NCBI GenBank assembly: GCA_030062745.1 | Contig: CP099846.1 | Coordinates: 30,337,350 to 30,401,349, forward strand | From: Capitulum mitella | Lineage: Eukaryota > Arthropoda > Thecostraca > Pollicipedomorpha > Pollicipedidae | Reading direction: 5' to 3' | DNA: 64,000 bases | In this document: in pieces, positions 22,501 to 32,084 of the stretch | Numbering within the stretch: the stretch's first letter is position 1 | Layout: every line of letters starts with the position of its first letter | Translations under genes and position numbers: made by a program | The notes under the pieces: generated by a model | The model's input: the letters and a program-made list of their open reading frames with translations, nothing else | Told to the model about the DNA's origin: nothing | The model's database searches: none

Positions 22501-25500
22501 ATGCGTGTTTTTCAGTAGCGCTCAACATCCAGTCCCATTCTGCGGAGCTGCCATATATCACTTACCTTCTCACGGCGTCTGCTACAGTTCGAGCACGCTT
22601 CATTTGGTTGAGTATGAAGTTCTTCACCGTAATCAAATCTTGCCCTTCGTTGTTCAGCTTGTTCGCCGTTTGCAATCTGTATGCAAAGTAGGACTGTGGT
22701 TCTTGGAGCGAAATTTGTGGGGAGCATTCTGAAAGGGATGGAGGGACATTCTGTGCAGGAATAAAGTGACAATGAATACAGTGAACGTCTGACACCATGC
22801 TGTTTGTTATGTTTTACTTGTCTCTACCTCAAATGTGACTTTTAACCCTTTAGAAGCATAATTTTTTCCTGGGTGCAGCATCAAAACGTACTCATTTATG
22901 ACAGGATGAGAACATCGCCAACGCTTTCTGAAAATCTGCTTACAGTTCACTGCACAGGTCGAGGCTCTCTCCCAGTCGATGCACATGGGATTATGGTACA
23001 GGCCGCACCGCTGGACCGGATGCCCAGTTCGGCACATGTCCTCCTAGACCCGCCTGGTTTTATTGGCATCCTCCGTTACGGCTGCGACCAGAGCCTCGAC
23101 TCGAGCCGCCAGCTTTGTTTACAGAGCCGGGCGTTATCTGGCCCGGCGGAAATTGTTGAACGTTTCCATGAGTAAATAATCAACGACGCTGGTGAAAATC
23201 ACTGACATGTAAACGCAAATGAAGGGCAACAGACGCGTTTTTGTCGTTGTCAAGATGACGGCAGATTTTCGCGTCTCCTGAATTTCGCAGCCAGTGTTCG
23301 GTCCCTTGACTAGATTCGGTGTTTCCAGTACCGAGTACGAACCGTCTGTCTGCTAGTTTCCGACGATGCAAAACGTGTGGTGTAGAGCCCTGAATAAAAC
23401 TTGATAGCCTAACCGAGCCAAAGCAACGTGCTCTCAATCCAGATCCAAGGCGCACAATAGCCGTTTTCACAATCAGCAATTTGCAGATGAAAAATGACCA
23501 TCCACGTGGTTAAGTTCTGAGTTCGAGATTTAAACAAAACAAGATGTGTTGCCATTTACCAGTTACTGCTGCGGTTTGTCGGAAGCTTTGCCTCAGTAAA
23601 AGGTGAAAATTTAACGGCTGCATTTGTACTTGACCACTATTAAAACATCTGGCGTGGCCCAGGCTGCTGATGGTTACCTGATCCAGGATCTTAAGAATGG
23701 AGTTCATCACGGTGGATCCAGGCATCATTCGAACTTGCTCTGTGCCTCAGGCTGTGAAGATTTTTTACGCACATGCAAAAAGGCCCGCAGACAATGCAGA
23801 TTATCTCTGAAAGTTCGCGATGTCAGAGTAATCTTTGTCTCAATGTATGAGCCAGCTGTTGCCCTCTTGAAATTTAGGATTTTTCCCGAACAAGCTGCCG
23901 TCTTCCTCCAAATGAGTTTCTGATACTATACCGCCCAACGAAAAATAAACTTATCTGCACATAGCATATGACGTAAGAAGAGCTGATGTATGCATCACGC
24001 CATTTAGAGTTGACAAGGGTGCCTTTAATCGGCAACCATCATCAGTTTTAAGATGCGTGAAGTGGTGAGACAAGTACCGCCGGCATTGTTTGAATCTCGT
24101 CCCGTCCGCATAAATTCTGCACAGGAAACATTCCCACCGCAGTATTGCCCGACCCCAGCTGTGACATGACCGTGGAATGCACTTGACCTCGTCCGTCTCG
24201 GTTGCAGACCAGGGCGTTCTTCTCGGATGCCGAAGTGGAGGGCAGGATCTCCAGACTTCGGCAACACATGGAGCAGCAGCAATTGGCTGCCTGCGTGCTC
24301 ACTTCCATCCACAACGTGTGCTACTACACTGGTACGATGACCTTCAGTCTGCCTTGATATACCTGCGCCCAGTGACCTGCTGAGTGCTGTAACAGTAAAC
24401 ACAGAGTAAAGCTGGAACAAGTCTCTGGATCCGAGAAGTCGCGAAGTCTGCTATTCCAGAAGGCTAATAGGCAGTATCGGCTGCCAGCGGTTTACGACAT
24501 TGACTGCGCCCAAGATTAACTCGAACTAAGTATAATCAAACTAGGCATACTAACTAATTAAGCTAACTAACCACCAACCGACTCGGTCCACTGTGGCCTT
24601 GTCTACAGGAGGGTTTATCTACTGCGCCTTCGGTCGACCATATGGACTGGTGGTGACGCCCGACACCCACTGCACCGTCTCTGGCCTGATCGACGGCGCC
24701 CAGCCCTGGCGGCGCAGCCCGCACGTGAGTCCCGCAACTAGGGAAGGAGTCCGCACGGAACTCCGCTCACATCAGAGGAGTCCCCGCGAGGGCTTAGACC
24801 CTGAGGCATTATTCAAACCCCGCATAGACTGTTCTCTCAACTATACCATGTCGTTAGCCGCACTATGGTTGTCTTTGGTTTGCAGGAACAAAGGAGCGAT
24901 TCTTCTGTTATTATGTTTACACATGGAACGAAGGCCCGGGGATTTTATCGCGGTTGCCTCATGCACTAACTTTCACTCATCACAAAAGATATCATTCCGT
25001 ATCGATAAAAAGATCCATTTATCTGTTTCTCTGCGTCCTTTTTTATCATTTATCTATTGTTAATCCGCTATTTTCTCATTATTTGCCTATTTGTCGCTTG
25101 TGAATGATGTTTTTTGGCACCAGAATGGTAAATGCAATAGCTCACTGTTCTGTCACAAAAACTTCTTCTCAGGACAACGTCATCTATACCGACTGGAAGA
25201 GAGACAACTTCTACTACGCCGTGAACCAGCTGCTAAAAGACGCGAGAGGAGATGTTGGAATCGAGTTCGATCACGTGACTCTGGGCGTGAGAGAAAAATT
25301 GGCAAGGTGCATGCCGCATAGCAACCAACTGGTGGACGTGGCCGAGACGACTATGCACATGCGCATGATCAAATCGCAAGAAGAAATCGACATTATTAAG
25401 GTAATCATCTGTGACTGTAATACCAACAGAAGGCGCCAGGTGCCTTTGCAACATGTTCTACGTTTTCAGCGTTTCATTTGACAACGGAACGCCAACACAG

Positions 25501-28500
25501 AATGTGTCACCGCTGAGAGTCACTGCGTCAGCATTCCTCACAGACTGTGCAACAAACTTTCACTGCAAATAAGCCATAGCTACTTCGTATATCAATCGGC
25601 AAGTTAAATGTCAAACTTGAAACCACACCTCCTTGCGGTAAATTTAGCTTTGCCCGCGCTCATCACCTTGTCCACGCTCCTGCAGAACAGTGCTGCCACC
25701 TGTGACGTCGGAGCGAACGCGATTCGCGCCGCCCTGCGGCCCGGAGTGGCGGAGCACGAGATGGCGCTGGTGGGCACCGGGGCCATGGTTCGCAACATCG
25801 CCCGCCTCTACCCCGACAGCGAACTGATGGACAGTGAGTGAACAGCACCCGCCTGAATGCTGGCCGTGAACCGACAAGCTCGAGCGGATGATCTTGAACC
25901 GGCAGTCAGGCTCGCCCGCCTGGAGTCAAGCACTGAAGCTGAACTGTAAGAAAGCGAATCAAGCTCGGCATTGAGTAAATTCACTGACTGTGGCCATGTA
26001 TAAAAAGGACAGCGACTGTGTGTTACGGTCGTGTTATCCATTCAGGCTCTTGTCAGTTAGCAAGAGCGCAACCAGGATTTTCTTAAAGGGGGGGGGGAGG
26101 TGATGGGGCTCAGTGTGAACTGAAGTCACACGGAAACCGCCTGCTGGGAAGACGATGTGTAATGGTTTTCACCAAAAATGCCGGCCTAGGGGGGGGGGCT
26201 CCCCTTTGGCTGCGCCTGCGCCAGTTAAAGTAAACCCATTTCCTAGAAGTTCCTGAGCCAGTTAAAGTAAACTGATTTCCTAGAAGCTCTCATAAACGGC
26301 CGTTCTTCTAGTAAGTCGTCTATTTGCATTGACGTTAAAGGACCAAGTGGACAGTCGGCGGTTCCACGTAAATGCTAATGTTCAGCGGAAAAATGTCGGC
26401 AGAAGTGGACAACATGTCCTTTCAGCGGGCCGTCTTGTATTTTGGCGCTGACCTAAACTATAATCCGGTTTGTTGCATCGCTGTGTGACAAATATTAAAA
26501 CAAAACAGAAGTGAATAAAGATGATAAAACTTAAGGCTATCCTTTTTCGCCCCCCACATTTTCTTCAATACAACTTCGGTTTTTTTAGTTTTTGCCTTTT
26601 ACGCAGTCGGGACTATTTGCAAAATTTCCCTCGAATTCCTCATTCTTCCAAAAGTGGAAAGTTACGGGAGGGGTAACGAATTTACCAAAAGGCAGGCTGA
26701 AGTCTACAAGAATATGCTGCTTCGTGCTGTTCTGTAATGCCGTTCCAAAACAAATACTGAAAGCATGTTTACCTTCGGTCGTAGCTGAGGTGTCACCGTT
26801 GACTCCTTCGTTACAGCCTGGGTGTGGTTCAACACGGACGTCAACACTGACGGCGCCCACAATCCGAACACGACCCGGACCGTGTCCTGTGGAGATGTTA
26901 TCTCCTGCAACACGTTCTCCATGCCGCAGGGGTACGGCGGGAGGCTGTGGAGACGGCTCTGCCGTCCGCGCGCTGCTGTCCTTCTGAAGTTCCACACTGA
27001 TGCGTGACATTGGTTTGCTCGGTCTGATCGTACACCTGCACATTTGTGCACTGTGTTCGATTCGGCAACAGCAAAGTATTCGTTCTTGAGTGCATGTGTT
27101 CAGCCAAGTGCATAACTAGCTTGGGTGAAAAGCAAAAGGACTACCGTTAAAGTATGGACAGCTAATAGTAGTCCATTTTATAATTACTGAGCATAATTTT
27201 CATTGGTCGAGTTCTCGTGCAAGTCTTACCTTTTTCCTAAATTATTCTCAGATGCGTCTTTTTATTGTAACTTACGTGCTTAGGATTTGGATGTGCCTAT
27301 ATGCTTACAGTTATTCACGAACCTACTTTCCTTGGCTGATTTATACATGTACAACTTCAGTTCTATGCGTGTGATGGCAACAAACGTCAATGTCTTCGTT
27401 CCCAATGTGACAATGGTCACGCGCAGCCTTACACACGATGTTGTCTTCTGCCGAACAGCTATTATACTGGACTGGAGCGCACCATGTTCCTGGGCCACTG
27501 TCCGGACGACTGCCTCGACCTATGGCAGAAGAACGTGCAGATCCACAGGCGCGGTCTCGAGCTTCTCAAGTGAGCGGACGGCTGGAGCCCGGGGGCTCCT
27601 GCTCCGTACTGCGCCGGGGCCGGCCGGGACCATGGCCGGGCCGGCCCCGGCCTAGGCCCCGGCCCCGGGCCCTGGGCCAGGGCCGGGCCGGGACCGGGGC
27701 CTGAGTTAGCAGCTCGCCTGTTGGCCTTGGCTCGACGCTAACGTTTGCCAAAGAGCGCGAATGTCAATCACTGTGTTTGGTTTGTATCACGACGATGGGA
27801 CCGCGTATGTCAGCAACGTCAAAGCTGTACAGATTCTGGAACATCTGAACCTATGATGTATCATTTGGAACGTTATCAATGTCCCCTAATAAATGCTGTG
27901 AAAATTTCTGGGATTGCGGTGCGACATCAGAAATGAATAGGCACCCGGAAAGTGATTAGTTTACGTGAGAAGTGAAAGCTATATTTTCTAATCACATACG
28001 CACAATGAGAGTTTTTTATTGTCACCCACTGTACAGGAGGCCGGGATTTTCGCATATCCGCGCACGGCGTGTTTCCACTGGCCTTCCGCGCTGCCCGCAG
28101 GCCGGGGAGGAAATGCAGCGACGTGGCGCACGAGCTGAACGACCTGTGCGCGCAGCTGGGCGTGCTCAAGTACCGCACGTTCGGCTACGGCCACAGCTTC
28201 GGCGTGCTCTGCCACTACTACGGGCGAGAAGCCGGTAAGATGGGCGCCGCTTCGGCATGATGAAGCCNNNNNNNNNNNNNNNNNNNNNNNNNNNNNNNNN
28301 NNNNNNNNNNNNNNNNNNNNNNNNNNNNNNNNNNNNNNNNNNNNNNNNNNNNNNNNNNNNNNNNNNNNNNNNNNNNNNNNNNNNNNNNNNNNNNNNNNNN
28401 NNNNNNNNNNNNNNNNNNNNNNNNNNNNNNNNNNNNNNNNNNNNNNNNNNNNNNNNNNNNNNNNNNNNNNNNNNNNNNNNNNNNNNNNNNNNNNNNNNNN

Positions 28501-31500
28501 NNNNNNNNNNNNNNNNNNNNNNNNNNNNNNNNNNNNNNNNNNNNNNNNNNNNNNNNNNNNNNNNNNNNNNNNNNNNNNNNNNNNNNNNNNNNNNNNNNNN
28601 NNNNNNNNNNNNNNNNNNNNNNNNNNNNNNNNNNNNNNNNNNNNNNNNNNNNNNNNNNNNNNNNNNNNNNNNNNNNNNNNNNNNNNNNNNNNNNNNNNNN
28701 NNNNNNNNNNNNNNNNNNNNNNNNNNNNNNNNNNNNNNNNNNNNNNNNNNNNNNNNNNNNNNNNNNNGCGGCCCGGAGTGGCGGAGCACGAGATGGCGCT
28801 GGTGGGCACCGGGGCCATGGTTCGCAACATCGCCCGCCTCTACCCCGACAGCGAACTGATGGACAGTGAGTGAACAGCACCCGCCTGAATGCTGGCCGTG
28901 AACCGACAAGCTCGAGCGGATGATCTTGAACCGGCAGCCAGGCTCACCCGCCTGGAGTCAAGCACTGAAGCTGAACTGTAAGAAAGCGAATCAAGCTCGG
29001 CATTGAGTAAATTCACTGACTGTGGCCATGGATAAAAAGGACAGCGACTGTGTGTTACGGTCGTGCTATCCATTCAGGCGCTTGTCAGTTAGCAAGAGCG
29101 CAACCAGGATTTTCTTAAAGGGGGAGGTGATGGGGCTCGGTGTGAACTGAAGTCACACGGAAACCGCCTGCTGGGAAGATGATGTGTAATGGTTTTCACC
29201 AAAAATGCCGGCCTGGGGGGGGGGGGGCGGGCTCCCCTTTGGCTGCGCCTGCTGACGCAGGCGCAACCAAAGTAAACTGACTTCCTAGAAGCTCTCATAA
29301 ACGGCCGTTCTTCTAGTAACTCGTCTATTTGCATTGACGTTAAAGGACCAAGTGGACAGTCGGCGGTTCCCCGTAAATGCTAATGTTCAGCGGAAAAATG
29401 CCGACAGAAGTGGACAACATATCTTTTCAACGGGTCCTCTTGTATTTTGGCGCTGACCTAAACTATAACCCGGTTTGTTGCATCGCCGTGTGACAAATAT
29501 AAAAAAGCAGAACAGAAATGAATAAAGATGATAAAACTTAAGGCTATCCTTTTTCGCCTCCCGCATTTTGTTCAATACAATTTGGTTTTTTTTTATATTT
29601 TGCCTTTTACGCAGTCGGGACTATTTGCAAAATTTCCCTCAAATTCCTCATTCTTTCAAAAGTGGAAAGTTACGGGAGAGGTAACGAATTTACCAAAAGA
29701 CAGGCTGAAGTCTACAAGAATCTGCTGCTTCGTGCTGTTCTGTAATGCCGTTCCAGAACAAATACTGAAAGCATGTTTACCTTCAGTCGTAGCTGAGGTG
29801 TCACCGCTGACTCCTTCGTTACAGCCTGGGTGTGGTTCAACACGGGCATCAACACTGACGGCGCCCACAATCCGAACACGACCCGGACCGTGTCCTGTGG
29901 AGATGTTATCTCCTGCAACACGTTCTCCATGTCGCAGGGGTATGGCGGGAGGCTGTGGAGACGGCTCTGCCGTCCGCGCGCTGCTGTCCTTCTGAAGTTC
30001 CACATTGATGCGTGACAGTGGTTTGCTCGGTCTGATCGTACACCTGCACATTTCTGCACTGTGTTCGATTCGGCAATAGCAAAGTATTCGTTCTTGCGTG
30101 CATGTGTTCAGCCATGTGCATAACCAGCTTGGGTGAAAAGGAAAAGGACTACCGTTAAAGTATGGACAGCTAGTAGTAGTCCATTTTATAATTATTGAAC
30201 ATAATTTTCATTGGTCGAGTAGTCGTGCAAGTCTTACCTCTTTCCTAAATTATTCTCAGATGCGTCTTTTTATTGTAACTCACGTGCTTAGGATTTGGAT
30301 GCGCCTGTATGCTTACAGTTATTCACGAACCTACTTTCCTTGGCTGAGTTATACATGTACAACTTCAGTTCGATGCGTGTGATGGCAACAAACGTCAATG
30401 TCTTCGTTCCCAATGTGACAATGGTCACGCGCAGCCTTGTCTTCTGCCGAACAGCTATTACACTGGACTGGAGCGCACCATGTTCCTGGGCCACTGTCCG
30501 GACGACTGCCTAGACCTATGGCAGAAAAACGTGCAGATCCACAGGCGCGGTCTCGAGCTTCTCAAGTGAGCGGACCACTGGAGCCCGGGGGCTCCTGCTC
30601 CGTGCTGCGCCGGGGCCGGCCGGGGCCTGAGCCGGGCCGGCCCCGGCCCAGGCCCCGGCCCCGGGCTCTGGACTGGGGCTGGGCCAGGGCCGGGCCGGGA
30701 CCGGGGCCTGAGTTAGTAGCTCGCCTGTTGGCCTCGGCTCGACGCTGACGTGGGCCAAAGAGCGCGAATGTCAATCAAGGTGTTTGGTTTGTATCACGAC
30801 GATGGGACCGCGTATGTCAGCAACGTCAAAGCTGTACAGATTCTGGAACATCTGAACCTATGATGTATCATTTGGAACGTTAGCAATGTTTCCTAATAAA
30901 TGCTGTGAAAATTTCTGGGATTGCGGCGCGACATCAGAAATGAATAGGCACCCGGAAAATGATTAGTTTACGTGGAAAGTGAAAGCTATAGTTTCTAAAC
31001 ACATACGCACAATGAAAGTTTTTTATTGTCACCCACTGTACAGGAGCCCGGGATTTTCACATATCCGCGCACTGCGTGTTTCCACTGGCCTTCCGCGCTG
31101 CCCGCAGGCCGGGGAAGAAATGCAGCGACGTGGCGCACGAGCTGAACGACCTGTGCGCGCAGCTGGGCGTGCTCAAGTACCGCACGATCGGCTATGGCCA
31201 CAGCTTCGGCGTGCTCAGCTACTACTACGGGCGAGAGGCCGGTAAGATGGGCGCCGCTTCGGCATGGTGAAGCCGCTCTGAATCGAAAGGGCGTACTAAA
31301 TTCAGGGTAATGGTCGGTGGTGAAGTGGTGCTCGGCTTGGTGCAAAAAGAATCGTGCTCTCGTGCCAATGAAAACCAAGATCCCTGAAAATCGAGTTTCA
31401 TTGTCTGTCTCCAGTTCTTTCCTCCAGTCTCCGGAGAGGTTGAGCTAGATGGGGGCAGAGTTGTCCCGGTCCATTCCTCGGCGCCTGATTCAGTCTTCTC

Positions 31501-32084
31501 GTCGGCTCCAGACTAGTTCTGAGAGGACATTACCGTCCCTGTCCTGTCTGTCCTCTCCTTCCTGTCCTGTCCTCCGTCAAAGCCCCTGGTCCTCCTCGTA
31601 TCCGGGGCTGCGAGTCATGATTACTTCTGTACCATCCTCAGCCATCCAAAAAACTTGGTTCAATCCTCCTGCCTTCCGCAGGTCTGAAGCCATGGGAGGA
31701 CATCGTACCACTCTGTCCTCCGTCGGTTCAGTCTGCTGTCCTCCGCACGCCTGAATCCGTGGGAGGATTTCATACCAGTCCGTCATCAGTCGGTTCAGTC
31801 CCCCGTCCTCCGCAGGCCTGGAGCTGCGGGAAGACATCACCGCGCCGTCCTCAGTCAGTTCAGTCCTTTCGTCGTCCGCAGGCCTAGAACTGCGAGAGGA
31901 CATCGAGACGGAGCTGAAGCCGGGGATGGTCATCTCGATGGAGCCGATGCTGATGGTGCCCGAGGGGCAGCCGGGAGCCGGCGGTTACCGGGAACACAAC
32001 ATCATGGTGCTACACCACGACGGCACCACCGAGGACATCACCAAGTTCCCGTTCGGGCCCGAGCACAACATCGTCCCAGTCTGA
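19437..32084 (+). CDS. creatinase (creatine amidinohydrolase), nine exons, mitochondrial-type leader
   Basis: Creatinase hydrolyses creatine to sarcosine and urea and is a metal-independent member of the M24 pita-bread family. Exons: 19437-19583, 24208-24331, 24609-24724, 25173-25400, 25686-25833, 26817-26931, 27459-27569, 28101-28234, 31882-32084. All junctions are GT/AG, the phases agree, and the total is 441 codons plus TGA. Residues 1 to about 36 are basic, Ser/Ala-rich and almost free of acids, like a mitochondrial presequence. The rest matches bacterial creatinase (about 400 residues) end to end. Landmarks are FGRPY (F98, R100), NTDGAHNP (H269), YYTGLERT (E299), YGHSFG (H361), MEPM and GGYREH. 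These include the Phe, Arg, His and Glu positions known for creatine binding and catalysis. The ATG at 19437 was chosen because the leader and the NGKK segment are in frame and an acceptor-like CAG lies nine bases upstream. A leading non-coding exon is therefore likely. Exons 5-8 also occur in a second copy after the N gap. Confidence 0.9.
19930..20650 (+). repeat. degenerate ~30-bp tandem array, block 1
   Basis: A phrase close to GTCTCAGGGGCCCTTT recurs roughly every 30 bases with heavy drift. It lies wholly inside the hAT-type element. Open frames here are a by-product of the repeat. Confidence 0.6.
20668..20710 (+). mobile_element. possible nested hAT-type left end
   Basis: CAGGGGCGCAGCCAGT followed by a G-rich tract resembles hAT termini elsewhere in the window. 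I could not find its right end or a target-site duplication. Confidence 0.25.
21000..22210 (+). repeat. degenerate ~30-bp tandem array, blocks 2 and 3
   Basis: From about 21000 to 21720 the phrase CTACAGGCCGGCAGGGGCCC recurs with variations. From 21720 to 22210 the unit shifts back to the TCTCAGGGACCC style of block 1. The 193-aa open frame at 20923-21504 is only this repeat read through. Confidence 0.6.
22311..24207. other. rest of creatinase intron 1
   Basis: No recognised element or coding frame. Confidence 0.5.
24208..24331 (+). CDS. creatinase exon 2
   Basis: Acceptor GGTTGCAG, then 41 codons plus one base, then donor GTACGA. It encodes the amphipathic N-terminal domain segment with RISRLRQHMEQ and ends in SIHNVCYYTG. 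This aligns with the bacterial RQARLRAH ... YHNINYYS stretch. Confidence 0.87.
24609..24724 (+). CDS. creatinase exon 3 (FGRPY substrate loop)
   Basis: Acceptor GTCTACAG, donor GTGAGT. It carries YCAFGRPYGLVVTPD and DGAQPWRR. The Phe and Arg of FGRPY are the residues that contact creatine in bacterial creatinase. Confidence 0.92.
25173..25400 (+). CDS. creatinase exon 4 (end of N-terminal domain)
   Basis: Acceptor TTCTTCTCAG, 76 whole codons, donor GTAATC. IYTDWKRDNFYYAV and MHMRMIKSQEEID align directly with bacterial creatinase (VYTDWQRDNYFAAI, MRMRMIKSAEEH). The MIKS segment is the link to the catalytic domain. Confidence 0.93.
25686..25833 (+). CDS. creatinase exon 5, copy 1 (complete)
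   Basis: Acceptor CTCCTGCAG, 49 codons plus one base, donor GTGAGT. It encodes the alpha-helical start of the catalytic domain, with RPGVAEHEMAL and AMVRNIARLYPDSELMD aligning to the bacterial VPEYEVAL ... AMVRAIADTFEDVELMD. Confidence 0.9.
26061..26220 (-). mobile_element. short hAT-like MITE in creatinase intron 5 (copy 1)
   Basis: Ends are CAAGAGCGCAACCAGG and, read inward from the right, CGCAGGCGCAGCCAAAGG. Flanks TCAGTTAG and CCAGTTAA resemble a decayed 8-bp duplication. It includes TTAA at 26083-26086. This is the unoccupied version of the site that holds a 1.2-kb TTAA element at 45029. Confidence 0.6.
26817..26931 (+). CDS. creatinase exon 6, copy 1 (catalytic histidine)
   Basis: Acceptor CGTTACAG, donor GTACGG. 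It reads WVWFNTDVNTDGAHNPNTT and ends MPQG. The His of DGAHNP is the general acid/base histidine of the family. The paralogous exon at 29825 differs at a few residues (GI for DV, S for P). Confidence 0.9.
27459..27569 (+). CDS. creatinase exon 7, copy 1
   Basis: Acceptor CCGAACAG, donor GTGAGC. It encodes YYTGLERTMFLGHCPDD and WQKNVQIHRRGLELLK. The LERT glutamate matches the substrate-binding Glu of bacterial creatinase. The donor is followed at once by a GGCC-rich block. Confidence 0.9.
27570..27705. repeat. GGCC/CCGG-rich block after exon 7 donor, copy 1
   Basis: About 130 bases built mainly from GGCCGG, CCCCGG and GGGCC words start about 20 bases past the splice donor. They are self-complementary over many registers. 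Confidence 0.7.
28101..28234 (+). CDS. creatinase exon 8, copy 1
   Basis: Acceptor CTGCCCGCAG, donor GTAAGA. It encodes CSDVAHELND and YRTFGYGHSFGVLCHYYGRE, the conserved GHSFG loop of creatinase. The contig stops 33 bases after the exon at the N gap. Confidence 0.9.
28268..28767. other. assembly gap (500 N)
   Basis: Exactly 500 unknown bases, a placeholder length used by scaffolders. It separates two near-identical 2.5-kb segments. Confidence 0.99.
28768..28865 (+). CDS. creatinase exon 5, copy 2 (5' end lost in gap)
   Basis: The last 98 of 148 bases of exon 5 are present, in the same frame, with the same donor. They begin on the first base after the N gap. The retained part encodes the same residues as copy 1. 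Confidence 0.8.
29091..29250 (-). mobile_element. short hAT-like MITE in creatinase intron 5 (copy 2)
   Basis: This is the same element in the second copy of the duplicated segment, with TTAA at 29115-29118. The right flank differs from copy 1 by small rearrangements. Confidence 0.6.
29825..29939 (+). CDS. creatinase exon 6, copy 2
   Basis: Same length (115 bases), phase and splice sites as 26817-26931. It encodes WFNTGINTDGAHNPN and ends MSQG. The GI pair is the residue pair seen in bacterial creatinase. Confidence 0.82.
30455..30565 (+). CDS. creatinase exon 7, copy 2
   Basis: 111 bases with the same splice sites and the same protein as copy 1. The intron just upstream lacks a 12-base segment present at 27431-27442, an allele-like difference. 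Confidence 0.82.
30566..30715. repeat. GGCC/CCGG-rich block after exon 7 donor, copy 2
   Basis: The counterpart of 27570-27705 with small length differences, as expected for an unstable GC array. Confidence 0.7.
31108..31241 (+). CDS. creatinase exon 8, copy 2
   Basis: 134 bases with the same splice sites. It encodes YRTIGYGHSFGVLSYYYGRE, so it differs from copy 1 at four residues (K/R, I/F, S/C, Y/H). This copy is physically continuous with exon 9, so it is the exon the assembled contig would use. Confidence 0.82.
31450..31915 (+). repeat. 66-67 bp tandem repeat containing the exon 9 acceptor
   Basis: The motif CCGCAGGYCTGRAGC followed by a G-rich ACATC segment begins at 31676, 31743, 31810 and 31876, a spacing of 67, 67 and 66. 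The last unit is the real acceptor plus the start of exon 9. The earlier units are decayed copies, each with a CAG or CAC at the acceptor position. Weaker units can be traced back to about 31450. Confidence 0.8.
31882..32084 (+). CDS. creatinase exon 9 (terminal)
   Basis: The acceptor CCGCAG ends at 31881. The exon reads LELREDIETELKPGM, ISMEPM, PEGQPGAGGYREHN and ends HNIVPV before TGA. It aligns to the bacterial C-terminus throughout, including the Glu of MEPM and of YREH. The acceptor and the first ~30 exon bases recur in tandem in the preceding intron. Confidence 0.92.

Larger units (their letters stand above)
25736..28267 (+). repeat. duplicated creatinase segment, left copy
   Basis: This 2532-base segment ends at the N gap and is nearly the same as 28768-31274, in the same order and orientation. 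It covers the end of exon 5 to just after exon 8, introns included. Differences are scattered substitutions and small indels. One is a tandem repeat of about 38 bp around 26220-26290 that is absent from the other copy. The pattern fits two haplotypes placed end to end. Confidence 0.9.
28768..31274 (+). repeat. duplicated creatinase segment, right copy
   Basis: This 2507-base partner of 25736-28267 starts on the first base after the gap. It carries the same intronic hAT-like repeat, the same GGCC-rich block and the same exons. Confidence 0.9.

Noticed and set aside
28166-28909. Long reverse-strand frames of 220-280 codons
   Set aside because: They run through the 500-N gap and exist only because N is translated as X.
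19437-32084. Bacterial contamination as the source of creatinase
   Set aside because: Eight introns with GT/AG borders and compatible phases, plus surrounding animal-type repeats, rule out a bacterial contig. An ancient transfer remains possible.
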